The notes under the pieces: model-generated
What the model saw: only the letters and a program-made list of their open reading frames with translations
Databases searched by the model: none
Told to the model about the DNA's origin: nothing
Shown: positions 8,627 to 15,212 of the stretch, piece by piece
How the letters are laid out: every line of letters starts with the position of its first letter
Position numbering within the stretch: the first letter of the stretch is position 1
Assembly: GCA_039938515.1 (NCBI GenBank)
Contig: JBDUUL010000020.1
Location: 35,062-99,061 of the forward strand
Length of the DNA: 64,000 bases
Source: Nitrososphaera sp.
Lineage (GTDB): Archaea; Thermoproteota; Nitrososphaeria; Nitrososphaerales; Nitrososphaeraceae
Reading direction: 5' to 3'
Position numbers and translations under genes: made by a program

Positions 8627-8935
8627 TTGAGAGACGAAATTAAGGATGATGAATTTTATGAGCGGAACCTGGCTCAGTTAAATGATAAGGACAGCATCAC
8701 ATTTGCCAATACCACCAGTTTCTACAGGCGCGGCTACAAAGAGCCAACGCCAAAGGAGACAGTAATACAGGCTAGATCAAAACTGGAGCAATACCTAGGA
8801 CAATTCGCAGATACCAGTGATCCTCGGATAGATACCTATGGAGTTCTTTATGACTTGGCGAAGGGTTTTGTGCAAGCTTATCAAAGGGAACACCCAAAGG
8901 CAAAGATAGACCTCCGCCGCAAGACCTTTTGCTAA
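8627..8935 (+). CDS. hypothetical protein, 102 aa
   Basis: Starts at TTG 8627; no better in-frame start. Charged, mostly helical, with a repeated flavour of phage/plasmid accessory proteins (RDEIKDDEFYERNLAQLN, then PKETVIQARSKLEQYLGQF). No recognised domain, no membrane segment. Ends 77 bases before the convergent small membrane protein gene. Function unknown. Confidence 0.5.
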   Translation: MRDEIKDDEFYERNLAQLNDKDSITFANTTSFYRRGYKEPTPKETVIQARSKLEQYLGQFADTSDPRIDTYGVLYDLAKGFVQAYQREHPKAKIDLRRKTFC

Positions 8936-9012
8936 AGTGAAAATACTCTGGAAGATTAGAAGAAAGACTTCGCTGAGGAGCTCGTATTACAGCCAGCGAA
9001 CTAGTATTCCTT

Positions 9013-9261
9013 TTAGTCGTAAAACCCAGTGTTCTCTTGCAGTTTGCGAAGCGCTTTGTGCTCGTAGTAAGCGAACTGCGAAATAATAAACAATCCCAGC
9101 CCAGACACGAGAAGACCAGCCTGAAAGAGAGCATCCGAGCCAGTTGGAAATATTCCATCAATTTTACCGCCAGCCCAAAACAGAAACGCTGCGTAAATCG
9201 TGCAGAACGCTCCATAGCCTAGCGGTATAACTGGATGCAGGCTATACTTCCTCAATACCAA
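9013..9261 (-). CDS. small membrane protein, two TM helices
   Basis: 82 aa starting at TTG 9261. Two hydrophobic spans at about residues 10-31 (VIPLGYGAFCTIYAAFLFW) and 45-65 (LFQAGLLVSGLGLFIISQF), short loop between, and a charged C-terminal tail (EHKALRKLQENTG). Divergent from the zinc-ribbon gene at 9312; both starts sit about 26 bases from the same AT element at 9278-9287. No family recognised. Confidence 0.6.
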   Translation of the reverse strand: MVLRKYSLHPVIPLGYGAFCTIYAAFLFWAGGKIDGIFPTGSDALFQAGLLVSGLGLFIISQFAYYEHKALRKLQENTGFYD

Positions 9262-9276
9262 GTTAACAGTGTCTAA

Positions 9277-9287
9277 CCTTATTAATT
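9277..9287. promoter_or_regulatory. symmetric TATA element between divergent genes
   Basis: CCTTATTAATT at this position reads as a TATA-like element on both strands (core ATTAAT is self-complementary). Its centre is about 22-26 bases from TTG 9261 on the minus strand and about 30 bases from ATG 9312 on the plus strand, so it could serve both genes. Seen in sequence; use in both directions is inference. Confidence 0.35.
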
Positions 9288-9311
9288 TCTCGGTAGGTAA
9301 ATCCGCTGGCT

Positions 9312-9443
9312 ATGAGGAAAAGATGTCCAAAGTGCAAACATGACATGCGGATAATCAAAGAACTGAAGGATGGCAAAGAGCAAAAAATATGGGTGTGTAA
9401 CCGTGGATGCTCTGTCGAAGAATCTCGCATTCCAGTTGAATGA
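9312..9443 (+). CDS. zinc-ribbon microprotein (43 aa)
   Basis: Short ORF MRKRCPKCKHDM...VCNRGCSVEE... . Two metal-ligand pairs, Cys5-x2-Cys8 and Cys30-x3-Cys34, about 21 residues apart, form a plausible zinc ribbon. An upstream TATA-like element (9277-9287) lies about 30 bases before the ATG. Family not identified; such ribbons often bind nucleic acids or partner proteins. It lies divergent to the two-TM protein and upstream of the 107-aa gene. Confidence 0.55.
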   Translation: MRKRCPKCKHDMRIIKELKDGKEQKIWVCNRGCSVEESRIPVE

Positions 9444-9503
9444 AGCTTTTTCCAGTCTGCCGCAGCAGTATTTAATTTCGAGCATTTGAACTGACCAACT
9501 GTC

Positions 9504-9827
9504 ATGGAACTTCAGGACTTCGTTATGACTACACTCGTTGAAATTGTAAAAGGCGTAAAAAATGCAAATGATGCAATAGAAGAGACTGACAAGTTTCAAT
9601 TTATCGGGGAAAAAGTTCCTGACTATTATGGACAATTTGTTGATTTTGACGTCTCTGTTGCCGCCAGAGATAAGGATGAAAAGGGCGGTTCGGTCAAAGG
9701 GGGAGTTTATGTAATAGGCGCTTGGCTTAGTGGTTCTGCAAATTCCAAGCAAGAGAAAGCTTCGGAGAATGTCAATCGAATAAAGTTTCGAGTCTTCGTG
9801 AAGTCAGACGATATTGAGTCGGAATGA
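9504..9827 (+). CDS. hypothetical protein, 107 aa
   Basis: Soluble. The N-terminal MELQDFVMTTLVEIVKGVKN is an amphipathic helix of a type I have seen at the start of small bacterial and archaeal proteins of unknown role (pattern 'L..F...TL..IV.GV..A'), followed by a beta-rich half (FDVSVAA, GVYVIGAWL, RIKFRVFV). A TATA-like TATTTAATTT at 9468-9477 lies about 28 bases upstream of ATG, supporting the start. No membrane span or catalytic motif. Function unknown. Confidence 0.65.
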   Translation: MELQDFVMTTLVEIVKGVKNANDAIEETDKFQFIGEKVPDYYGQFVDFDVSVAARDKDEKGGSVKGGVYVIGAWLSGSANSKQEKASENVNRIKFRVFVKSDDIESE

Positions 9828-9864
9828 AATCCTCCCGCCGCAGCCTTCGGAGCAGCATGACTAA

Positions 9865-10032
9865 AGAGCCAGTTTCGACCTGATAGACTGCCTAAGCATT
9901 GGAATAGACGAAGACGGAGAAAGCGTCAACTATGCACTATTTGATTTTGACGGAAACGAGTTGTCAAGCTCAAGTAGTTCCTATAGCGGTGCGGAGTATG
10001 ATACGCCTAGTGGCGCGGTGTTCGATGATTGA
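9865..10032 (+). pseudogene. acidic ORF remnant without start codon
   Basis: This frame is open for 55 codons and reads like protein sequence (FDLIDCLSIGIDEDGESVNY, FDFDGNELSSSS..., ending GAVFDD), rich in Asp, Glu and Ser, but an in-frame stop at 9862-9864 precedes it and no ATG/GTG/TTG start lies near its beginning. It may be the 3' end of a decayed gene whose 5' part was lost. Part of the 414-base stretch between the 107-aa gene and the OLD gene. Confidence 0.35.
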
Positions 10033-10186
10033 GCGAACTTTGTACACGTTGTATGCGATAGTAATTTGGGTTAGCGGGGGAATGGCAACGCAAACTGTTG
10101 AGGGCATGAATACAAACGTCTACCAAACACGCTCAGATAGCCGAATAACGAGAGAAATCTGTCCGCGATGCTGTAGAGGATTATAA
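10025..10186 (+). CDS. putative 53-aa single-TM peptide
   Basis: ATG 10025 overlaps the TGA of the acidic remnant (GATGATTGA), a coupling-style junction. Translation starts MIERTLYTLYAIVIWVSGG, a probable membrane helix, and ends with ...ICPRCCRGL, a Cys pair. The open frame extends upstream to 9932, but that part looks like a shadow of the remnant. No family recognised; low confidence that it is expressed. Confidence 0.3.
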   Translation: MIERTLYTLYAIVIWVSGGMATQTVEGMNTNVYQTRSDSRITREICPRCCRGL

Positions 10187-10241
10187 TTTAGTTGATCGTT
10201 GCTACTAGTATAGAAAACTCGATAAAGTTTATAGAAGTAGC

Positions 10242-12275
10242 TTGCGTACTAGCCCCCACTTGCGCCTAGCAGATTTTAGAGTCACTAATTTTCGCTCAGT
10301 TGTAGATTCCGGAGTTATTACAATGTCTGACATAATGGTAGTGATCGGTCCAAATGAAGCAGGCAAGAGCGGAATCCTAAATGGATTGGCATCCTTGTCT
10401 ATGGACGCCTTCTATGCCTACTTCGATCTAACTCAGTTAGAGGGAATGCTCAAGAGATACAATGACAATGAGATTGAGGACAAAGACATCCCTATGGTTC
10501 ATGCTAGCTTCGAGCTCGCTCCAGAGGAGATTAAAGAGCTCGGCAGCCTATTGCAACTTGCTGAAGAACCGAAGAAAATAATGATTACGAAATATTTTGA
10601 TGAGTCTTATCAGATCAAGATTTCAGACAAAGCAATCCGCGTCATATCTAGAGCGAAAGTTAATGACTTGATGAGTGAAATGCGCAGAGTGATCGCCAAT
10701 CATAGAAACAGCGCAACTAATACTCATCTCACACACGCCCCTAACGATGCAATGAGAGCCCAATTCAATTCCGCCGCTGCAACCGTGGAAAATGCAAGCC
10801 CAGCGCAAACTGTGAAGTCAGTTGCCTTGAGTAGTTTGCAGGAGATTACAAACTTGTCCAATGCGGCTATCGACGCCCCGTTCAAGACAGATCTTGTTGC
10901 ATTTGCGAGAGAGCTGCAATCAATTATGGAATCTTTTATGGAGGATGAAATTGCAATTGCAATGTACAAGTTCGTCCTTGAGCGAATGCCGAGAACCATA
11001 TACTTCAAGACATGGGATAGACTCGAGGATGAAGTAACAATCGCTGAACTTAGGGCTAATCCTCAAAAACACAAAACTTTCATTAACTTTTTGAAGCTAG
11101 CTCAAATTAAACTAGATACTATCGAGTATCTGCAGGACGAAACCAAAAGGCAGGTTTATCTGGAAAGTGGTTGTGGCAGGGCGACAAAGTTGCTTAGAGG
11201 AGCTTGGAGACAAGAGGAGCTCGATATGGAACTTCGCTATTCAACTGAGAAATTGATGGTATTCACAAAGAATTCTGCCGCAGTCGAGACATTACTCCCG
11301 CCCAGCCTTGGGAGTGAAGGCTTTCAGTGGTTCTTAGGATTTTTCATTAACTTCGGCGCAGAGACGAATTCTGAATTCAAAAGGGCGATTCTATTACTTG
11401 ATGATCCGGGGGTATTCCTCCATCCAAAAGGGCATAAAGACTTGCTGGACCTTTTTGAGTCATATCTAGGAAATGGCGTTACGACAATCTACACAACCCA
11501 CTTACCATTTCTCATCCCACGTTCGAAGCTAGAACGGCTGAGATTAGTCAGAAAGAAAGGCGCTGGATACACAGAAGTTACCGAGAAATTTTATGCGATC
11601 GAGGATAAAGATGTATTATACCCACTCCGTGCTGCGTTGGGTGTTTCGCTCGGAGATAGCCTCTTTGTTGGAGAGAAAACGATTGTTGGAGAAGGTCCTT
11701 CAGACCGAATTTTGCTTGACGGCATGCTCCAAGAATTCAATAGCCGAAAAATTAGGAAAATAGATTTAGAGCACATAAGTGTGGTTGCAGGCAAAGGGGC
11801 ACGCGGCGCAAAAGAATATGCGCTATTATTGCAAATCGAGAATCTTCCTTATGTCGTGGTCCTCGATAACGACGATGAAGGGAGGAACGCGAGTGCAGAC
11901 TTTCAAAAGGATGGAATTCCCACTAGTAATGTAATTTTGCTTTCGAATCACAGAGGCGTTCAAGCGGACTTAGATATCGAGGATCTATTTCCTTTAGAAA
12001 CATACGCGGAGGCGTTCCACTCAGTTCACGGGAAATCGCTTAATCTAAGCAAAGTAGATGTCCTGAAGGCAATATCTGAAGGCAATGGAAAGGTTACTAA
12101 CAAGGGCAAATCTTTGCTCAAGACCTCAAAGTACGACCTCGATAAAGTCAAAATTGCATACGAGATGTTGAGAATCACCAATTCCTTAACTCAGCTCGAC
12201 CAAGCATTAGTGGAAAATTTGTCAAAGATTTTTGACGGAATAAATTCAAGAATAGCAATATACTCGAAAGAATAG
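10242..12275 (+). CDS. OLD-family ATPase/TOPRIM endonuclease
   Basis: 677 aa. N-terminal ABC/SMC-like ATPase: RVTNFRSV (about 13-20) and Walker A GPNEAGKS (36-43); ABC-type Walker B LLLDDPGVFLHP (about 382-393) and switch TTHLPFLIP follow a long helical insert. The C-terminal TOPRIM domain shows the Glu motif EGPSDRILLDG (about 480) and the DxD-type motif LDNDDEG (about 540), the metal ligands of OLD nucleases. This is the class 1 layout. No UvrD-like helicase is adjacent, so it is not a Gabija pair. OLD proteins interfere with phages or plasmids; residence in an island suggests the same here. Starts TTG 10242; TTG 10260 is an alternative. Confidence 0.9.
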   Translation: MRTSPHLRLADFRVTNFRSVVDSGVITMSDIMVVIGPNEAGKSGILNGLASLSMDAFYAYFDLTQLEGMLKRYNDNEIEDKDIPMVHASFELAPEEIKELGSLLQLAEEPKKIMITKYFDESYQIKISDKAIRVISRAKVNDLMSEMRRVIANHRNSATNTHLTHAPNDAMRAQFNSAAATVENASPAQTVKSVALSSLQEITNLSNAAIDAPFKTDLVAFARELQSIMESFMEDEIAIAMYKFVLERMPRTIYFKTWDRLEDEVTIAELRANPQKHKTFINFLKLAQIKLDTIEYLQDETKRQVYLESGCGRATKLLRGAWRQEELDMELRYSTEKLMVFTKNSAAVETLLPPSLGSEGFQWFLGFFINFGAETNSEFKRAILLLDDPGVFLHPKGHKDLLDLFESYLGNGVTTIYTTHLPFLIPRSKLERLRLVRKKGAGYTEVTEKFYAIEDKDVLYPLRAALGVSLGDSLFVGEKTIVGEGPSDRILLDGMLQEFNSRKIRKIDLEHISVVAGKGARGAKEYALLLQIENLPYVVVLDNDDEGRNASADFQKDGIPTSNVILLSNHRGVQADLDIEDLFPLETYAEAFHSVHGKSLNLSKVDVLKAISEGNGKVTNKGKSLLKTSKYDLDKVKIAYEMLRITNSLTQLDQALVENLSKIFDGINSRIAIYSKE

Positions 12276-12359
12276 GCTAAGAATTTCAAAGGAGAGCAAA
12301 GGAAAAAGCTTGAAATGGACATGACAAGGTTTACAATTTCACGGTATGAGAAAAGTTTG

Positions 12360-12737
12360 TCACTGCCCAACGACAAGGAAAATATACCTTATGTAGACTG
12401 TAAATGCAATTGTGACAGTAAGCATGATTACGCCTACAACTGTCATTATAGTACAGAATTTGAACCGCGTCTCGTAAGAGCTCTTTCTGGAAAATGCTCC
12501 GATGACCGAAGTTGAAAATGCTCCAAATGACATCACGGTGCTAGCAAGCGTCGTCCATTTCATCCATTCCTGAAGCTTGGCGTACCAGTCTACATTATGG
12601 CTAATTGGCTCCAATGCAAGAATGAAAAGCATCGCTCCCATGAGTACGCCATCTAAGACTAGAAGGTCTTTTAGGTCAACATCAATATCCTTTTCATCTT
12701 TTTGATTATCCTTCGACCGGGGATGAAACAAGGACAC
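12360..12737 (-). CDS. membrane protein, three TM helices
   Basis: 125 aa from GTG 12737. Charged cytosolic N-terminus (KDNQKDEKDIDVDLKDL), then hydrophobic spans at about residues 28-47 (LVLDGVLMGAMLFILALEP), 65-83 and 97-122 (TIMTVVGVIMLTVTIAFTVY). Convergent with the OLD gene, with 84 bases between them. No family recognised. Small multi-span proteins next to nucleases are sometimes abortive-infection effectors, but orientation here argues against a shared operon. Confidence 0.6.
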   Translation of the reverse strand: MSLFHPRSKDNQKDEKDIDVDLKDLLVLDGVLMGAMLFILALEPISHNVDWYAKLQEWMKWTTLASTVMSFGAFSTSVIGAFSRKSSYETRFKFCTIMTVVGVIMLTVTIAFTVYIRYIFLVVGQ

Positions 12738-12784
12738 AGCCCGTTATAGCGTTCGAAATTTAAGGTCATCGTGACTTAGCTTAT

Positions 12785-12905
12785 CTATTCCAGCCGTCGC
12801 AAACGAGTGTATTTCTTTCCTTTATCGGTTACCAAGTCCCATGCTATAACGTCGCCTATCTTGTAGCCTAGCTCCTCGACTAATTCAGGAGGGTCTACTG
12901 ACTCT
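12785..12905 (-). pseudogene. out-of-frame continuation of the membrane protein at 12885-13208
   Basis: Downstream of the 107-aa membrane protein, the next frame is open and protein-like for about 39 codons: ESVDPPELVEELGYKIGDV then IAWDLVTDKGKKYTRLRRLE and stop TAG at 12785. No start codon is available in this frame before an upstream stop. The two frames meet at a run of five A (minus strand; T at 12905-12909), a typical place for an indel. Either the gene is frameshifted, or the sequence has an error, or slippage makes a longer product. Confidence 0.45.
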
Positions 12906-13208
12906 TTTTGAGAGATGTGATCTGTAAAAGTAAACCCGAAAGTAGCCAGCCAAAGCCATCCCCAGAATGACGACCGGAATGACTATTGAAAATCCTGCAT
13001 ACGTGATCATCAATTGAGCCTCCGATGGCAACTGACCAAGATGGTTTCCGAATAGTATGATCTCCGTCGGCGCAAGTGGCGAAAATCCTCCTGAGAAGAG
13101 GCTCACAAAACCGATTATATACGCAGCAAGATACCAAGATCCTGTAACATCTTGTTCTGAACGAAAACTCAAGATTAGGCGACAATACTTCAAATATTCA
13201 TGATTCAC
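12885..13208 (-). CDS. membrane protein, two to three TM helices, probably 3' frameshifted
   Basis: 107 aa from GTG 13208. Hydrophobic segments at about residues 25-42 (WYLAAYIIGFVSLFSGG) and 68-90 (ITYAGFSIVIPVVILGMAL) followed by a basic tail. The stop comes right after a five-A run, and a coding-like extension of about 39 residues continues in the adjacent frame (12785-12905). Divergent from the 13213 gene with only a few bases between the starts, so the true start of at least one is probably internal. No family recognised. Confidence 0.5.
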   Translation of the reverse strand: MNHEYLKYCRLILSFRSEQDVTGSWYLAAYIIGFVSLFSGGFSPLAPTEIILFGNHLGQLPSEAQLMITYAGFSIVIPVVILGMALAGYFRVYFYRSHLSKRVSRPS

Positions 13209-13218
13209 TTGTTTGAAT

Positions 13219-13584
13219 ATGAGCGCACGCCTGAGCTCTATGCTAGCCGTTTATTCAAGCCTTGAAGCTACTATTGAAAGGACTAGGCAAATCTACACCT
13301 CACAGCATCCTGATTTGGTTTGGAAGGGAATATGGAAAGGCGAAAGGCTTGAGAAGGATTGGTTCAGAGAGCGTCCTGATGGTGGCATTATACCTCAAGC
13401 AGGAAGAGTTTTCAAGGAAAATGGCGAGATGTATTTTGACATTTTTTATCAGATTATTGTTGAGTTAGTGGACTTGGCAGATATGGGAAGAACCTCCGAG
13501 GATTTCAAACAGCTTGTTGATGCTCTTAGAGGGCAAGGGATGGGCTTGGGTTCAAAAGCAAAAATCAACCAATCATTCACGTAA
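13219..13584 (+). CDS. hypothetical protein, 121 aa
   Basis: Start at ATG 13219 (TTG 13213 is also in frame). Soluble; contains Trp-rich WKGIWKGERLEKDWF around residue 38 and a helical C-terminal half (FDIFYQIIVELVDLADMG). No known motif. TATA-like ATACTTCAAATATTC lies just upstream around 13187-13200. Island ORFan. Confidence 0.5.
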   Translation: MSARLSSMLAVYSSLEATIERTRQIYTSQHPDLVWKGIWKGERLEKDWFRERPDGGIIPQAGRVFKENGEMYFDIFYQIIVELVDLADMGRTSEDFKQLVDALRGQGMGLGSKAKINQSFT

Positions 13585-13711
13585 GTTTATTGGTAGTGTA
13601 TCTCCCCAAACCTGAAAGTTGAAACTAGTGGCTCGATAAGTTAGCGCTCTTTCGCTTGCTCTAGTGCTTTCACGAGCAAGCCGAGCCTAGAAAAAGGAGA
13701 GACCTGAGCGC

Positions 13712-13882
13712 TTAACGCCCTTTAGCTTGGTCCCGTAAGCGTTTGCAATTGTTTTCGAGTTGTTGATGCCAGTGGGCATCCAAGTAATCTTGCTTATTCA
13801 GTGCTTTTCGCTTAAGCTGTCGCTCTTTGAGCACACAACTGTTTTGCCAAAAGTCTGAGGATATGGTCCGGTGCTTCGCCAT
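13712..13882 (-). CDS. basic microprotein (56 aa), probably helical
   Basis: Minus-strand ORF MAKHRTISSDFWQNSCVLKE... ending ...KRLRDQAKGR, stop TAA at 13712-13714. It is rich in Lys, Arg, Gln and His with heptad-like spacing (LKERQLKRKALNKQDY), so likely one or two amphipathic helices able to bind nucleic acid. A TATA-like CCTTTTAAGAG (minus strand, about 13909-13919) lies about 32 bases upstream of the ATG. It fills most of an otherwise empty 440-base gap. The plus-strand frame over the same place (13827-14048) is less protein-like. Confidence 0.45.
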   Translation of the reverse strand: MAKHRTISSDFWQNSCVLKERQLKRKALNKQDYLDAHWHQQLENNCKRLRDQAKGR

Positions 13883-14028
13883 ACAACATAGTCTATTGTC
13901 GATATCTCTTAAAAGGTTTATGGGCTGGTGGGTATCACGTTCAAAATCTCCGCTAGGTCACCGACGGGTCGGCTCTCTCGAGATATCGCGAGTCCAAAAT
14001 CCGGAGCGAGTCAGAACTATTTCAAGCA

Positions 14029-14730
14029 TTGACGCAGACAGCGGCTGACAGACTGACGATTGAAGAACTGCAAATATCAGCCCAACGAGTGGACGATTAT
14101 TTCCCCCTTTTCCTTTTTTGGTGTCAAACTTTTAAGAAACCCTGCAAGCTGTCGGATTACTTGTCAATTAACGACGCAAGGAGAGAAGCTGTCAGTATTG
14201 CATATTGGATGCTTGCAGCGACTGCATTCTTCACAGTTGGAGGAGCGCTACTAGCGGTCGGACTTAGCTACCCTTTCGGAGCAATACCAACCATAGTAGA
14301 AAAGGGATATGGGAATCAGACAGAAGCCAGCCAAGCTGTATTGCGTGTGTATAATGCTCTCGGTTCCATCGCCAATTATGACATCGGAAGCGGACTCGGG
14401 CTAATTGCGTTAGGTGCATTCTTAGGAGTTTTTGGTCTTAAAAGAGTGAGAGGTGGTATCGAGGCATTAGCTAACCCCAAGAGTATGAAAGATAACATAG
14501 AATCAGTCGAAGACATGCTCAAGAATCTTGACGAGTCATTTGGAAGCCATTATAGTGCAGAGAGGCTGCTAAAAGATGCGTTATACCAACATGCCAGAAT
14601 AACGATAGCAACAACAAAGCAGGTCTCGGATTCTTCAAAACGCTTAGAAAAATTTACGATTGCTCTCGTTGCTCTGACTATAATTTTGGCAGCAGCTGAA
14701 ATCGTGCGAATAGCGACTGGTCACAACTAA
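14029..14730 (+). CDS. membrane protein, 233 aa
   Basis: Starts at TTG 14029; no ATG until residue 61. Hydrophobic spans at about residues 55-80 (IAYWMLAATAFFTVGGALLA), 118-141 (SGLGLIALGAFLGVFG) and 209-228 (FTIALVALTIILAAAEIV). Between the second and third lies a helical charged region (MKDNIESVEDMLKNLDESFG). Looks like a membrane-anchored coiled-coil protein; no family recognised. Last gene of the island before the tRNA. Confidence 0.65.
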   Translation: MTQTAADRLTIEELQISAQRVDDYFPLFLFWCQTFKKPCKLSDYLSINDARREAVSIAYWMLAATAFFTVGGALLAVGLSYPFGAIPTIVEKGYGNQTEASQAVLRVYNALGSIANYDIGSGLGLIALGAFLGVFGLKRVRGGIEALANPKSMKDNIESVEDMLKNLDESFGSHYSAERLLKDALYQHARITIATTKQVSDSSKRLEKFTIALVALTIILAAAEIVRIATGHN

Positions 14731-15040
14731 ACCGCAGCAGATCAAGTCTACATTGATTTCTCCCGCCGCACATTGCTTTTCGAAATCGGAAAATTTGATA
14801 CTTGCTTAAGACCTTATCGACATGCGAATTGTAAAGGCTAAAATCAGACTAGTTGTAAATACTACCTGCCGACGCACCAGTTATTTCGTTTTCAGACAAA
14901 TAAATCGCATTAGCATTATATAGTCAGCGACACTAGCACACGCCGGGCAACTAGGGGAACAGGCCAACTTGGCGCATGATTACCCGCGTTCGTTTCACCG
15001 AAATGACGCGGTAATATTTTACGCCAGCCGAGCAAGTTAT
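14731..15040. other. 310-base stretch without a gene
   Basis: AT-rich DNA between the last island gene and tRNA-Leu. The only open frame is a 33-codon ATG frame at about 14821 with no support. The last 30 bases hold the tRNA promoter. If the island was inserted by the recombinase at 5117, its right attachment site may be here, but I found no direct repeat matching the left end. Confidence 0.5.
15012..15022 (+). promoter_or_regulatory. TATA box of tRNA-Leu
   Basis: GTAATATTTTA centred about 24 bases before the mature tRNA 5' end, the normal spacing for an archaeal promoter making a tRNA with little or no 5' leader. Confidence 0.6.
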
Positions 15041-15128
15041 GCGGGAGTCGCCCAGCTTGGCCAAAGGCGTAAGACTGAGGCTCTTATCCCTTAGGGGTTC
15101 GTGGGTTCAAATCCCATCTCCCGCACCA
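15041..15128 (+). tRNA. tRNA-Leu (anticodon GAG)
   Basis: Cloverleaf read directly: 7-bp acceptor GCGGGAG / CTCCCGC, D arm GCC...GGC with the AGCTTGGC loop, anticodon stem TAAGA/TCTTA enclosing loop CTGAGGC (anticodon GAG, reading CUC and CUU), a long variable arm TCCCTTAGGGG typical of Leu tRNA, and T arm GTGGG-TTCAAAT-CCCAT. The 3' CCA is encoded (15126-15128). No intron. It marks the boundary between the island and core genes to the right, although its 3' end faces the core side. Confidence 0.97.
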
Positions 15129-15212
15129 TTTGTTTGAAAGTAGTGTTTAGTGGGCCATCCGGATAATTGATTTAAATATAGGAAAAAACGCCGTTTTGCT
15201 TGAGATTCTAAT

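Noticed and set aside
13930..14015. tRNA-like fragment (GTTCAAAATCTCCGC, GAGTCCAAAATCCGG)
   Set aside because: T-arm-like words but no acceptor or anticodon stems; not a tRNA.
13827..14048. 73-aa plus-strand ORF over the 56-aa microprotein
   Set aside because: Composition is not protein-like and it overlaps a better minus-strand frame with its own promoter.
14821..14922. 33-codon ORF (MRIVKAKIRLVV...) before tRNA-Leu
   Set aside because: Too short and lacking any supporting promoter spacing.
5000..15128. Attachment-site direct repeat from tRNA-Leu 3' end
   Set aside because: Searched by eye for GGTTCAAATCCCATCTCCCGC near 5 kb and within the island; only CTCCCGCCGCA at about 9834 and 14759 partly resembles it, which is too short to call an att site.
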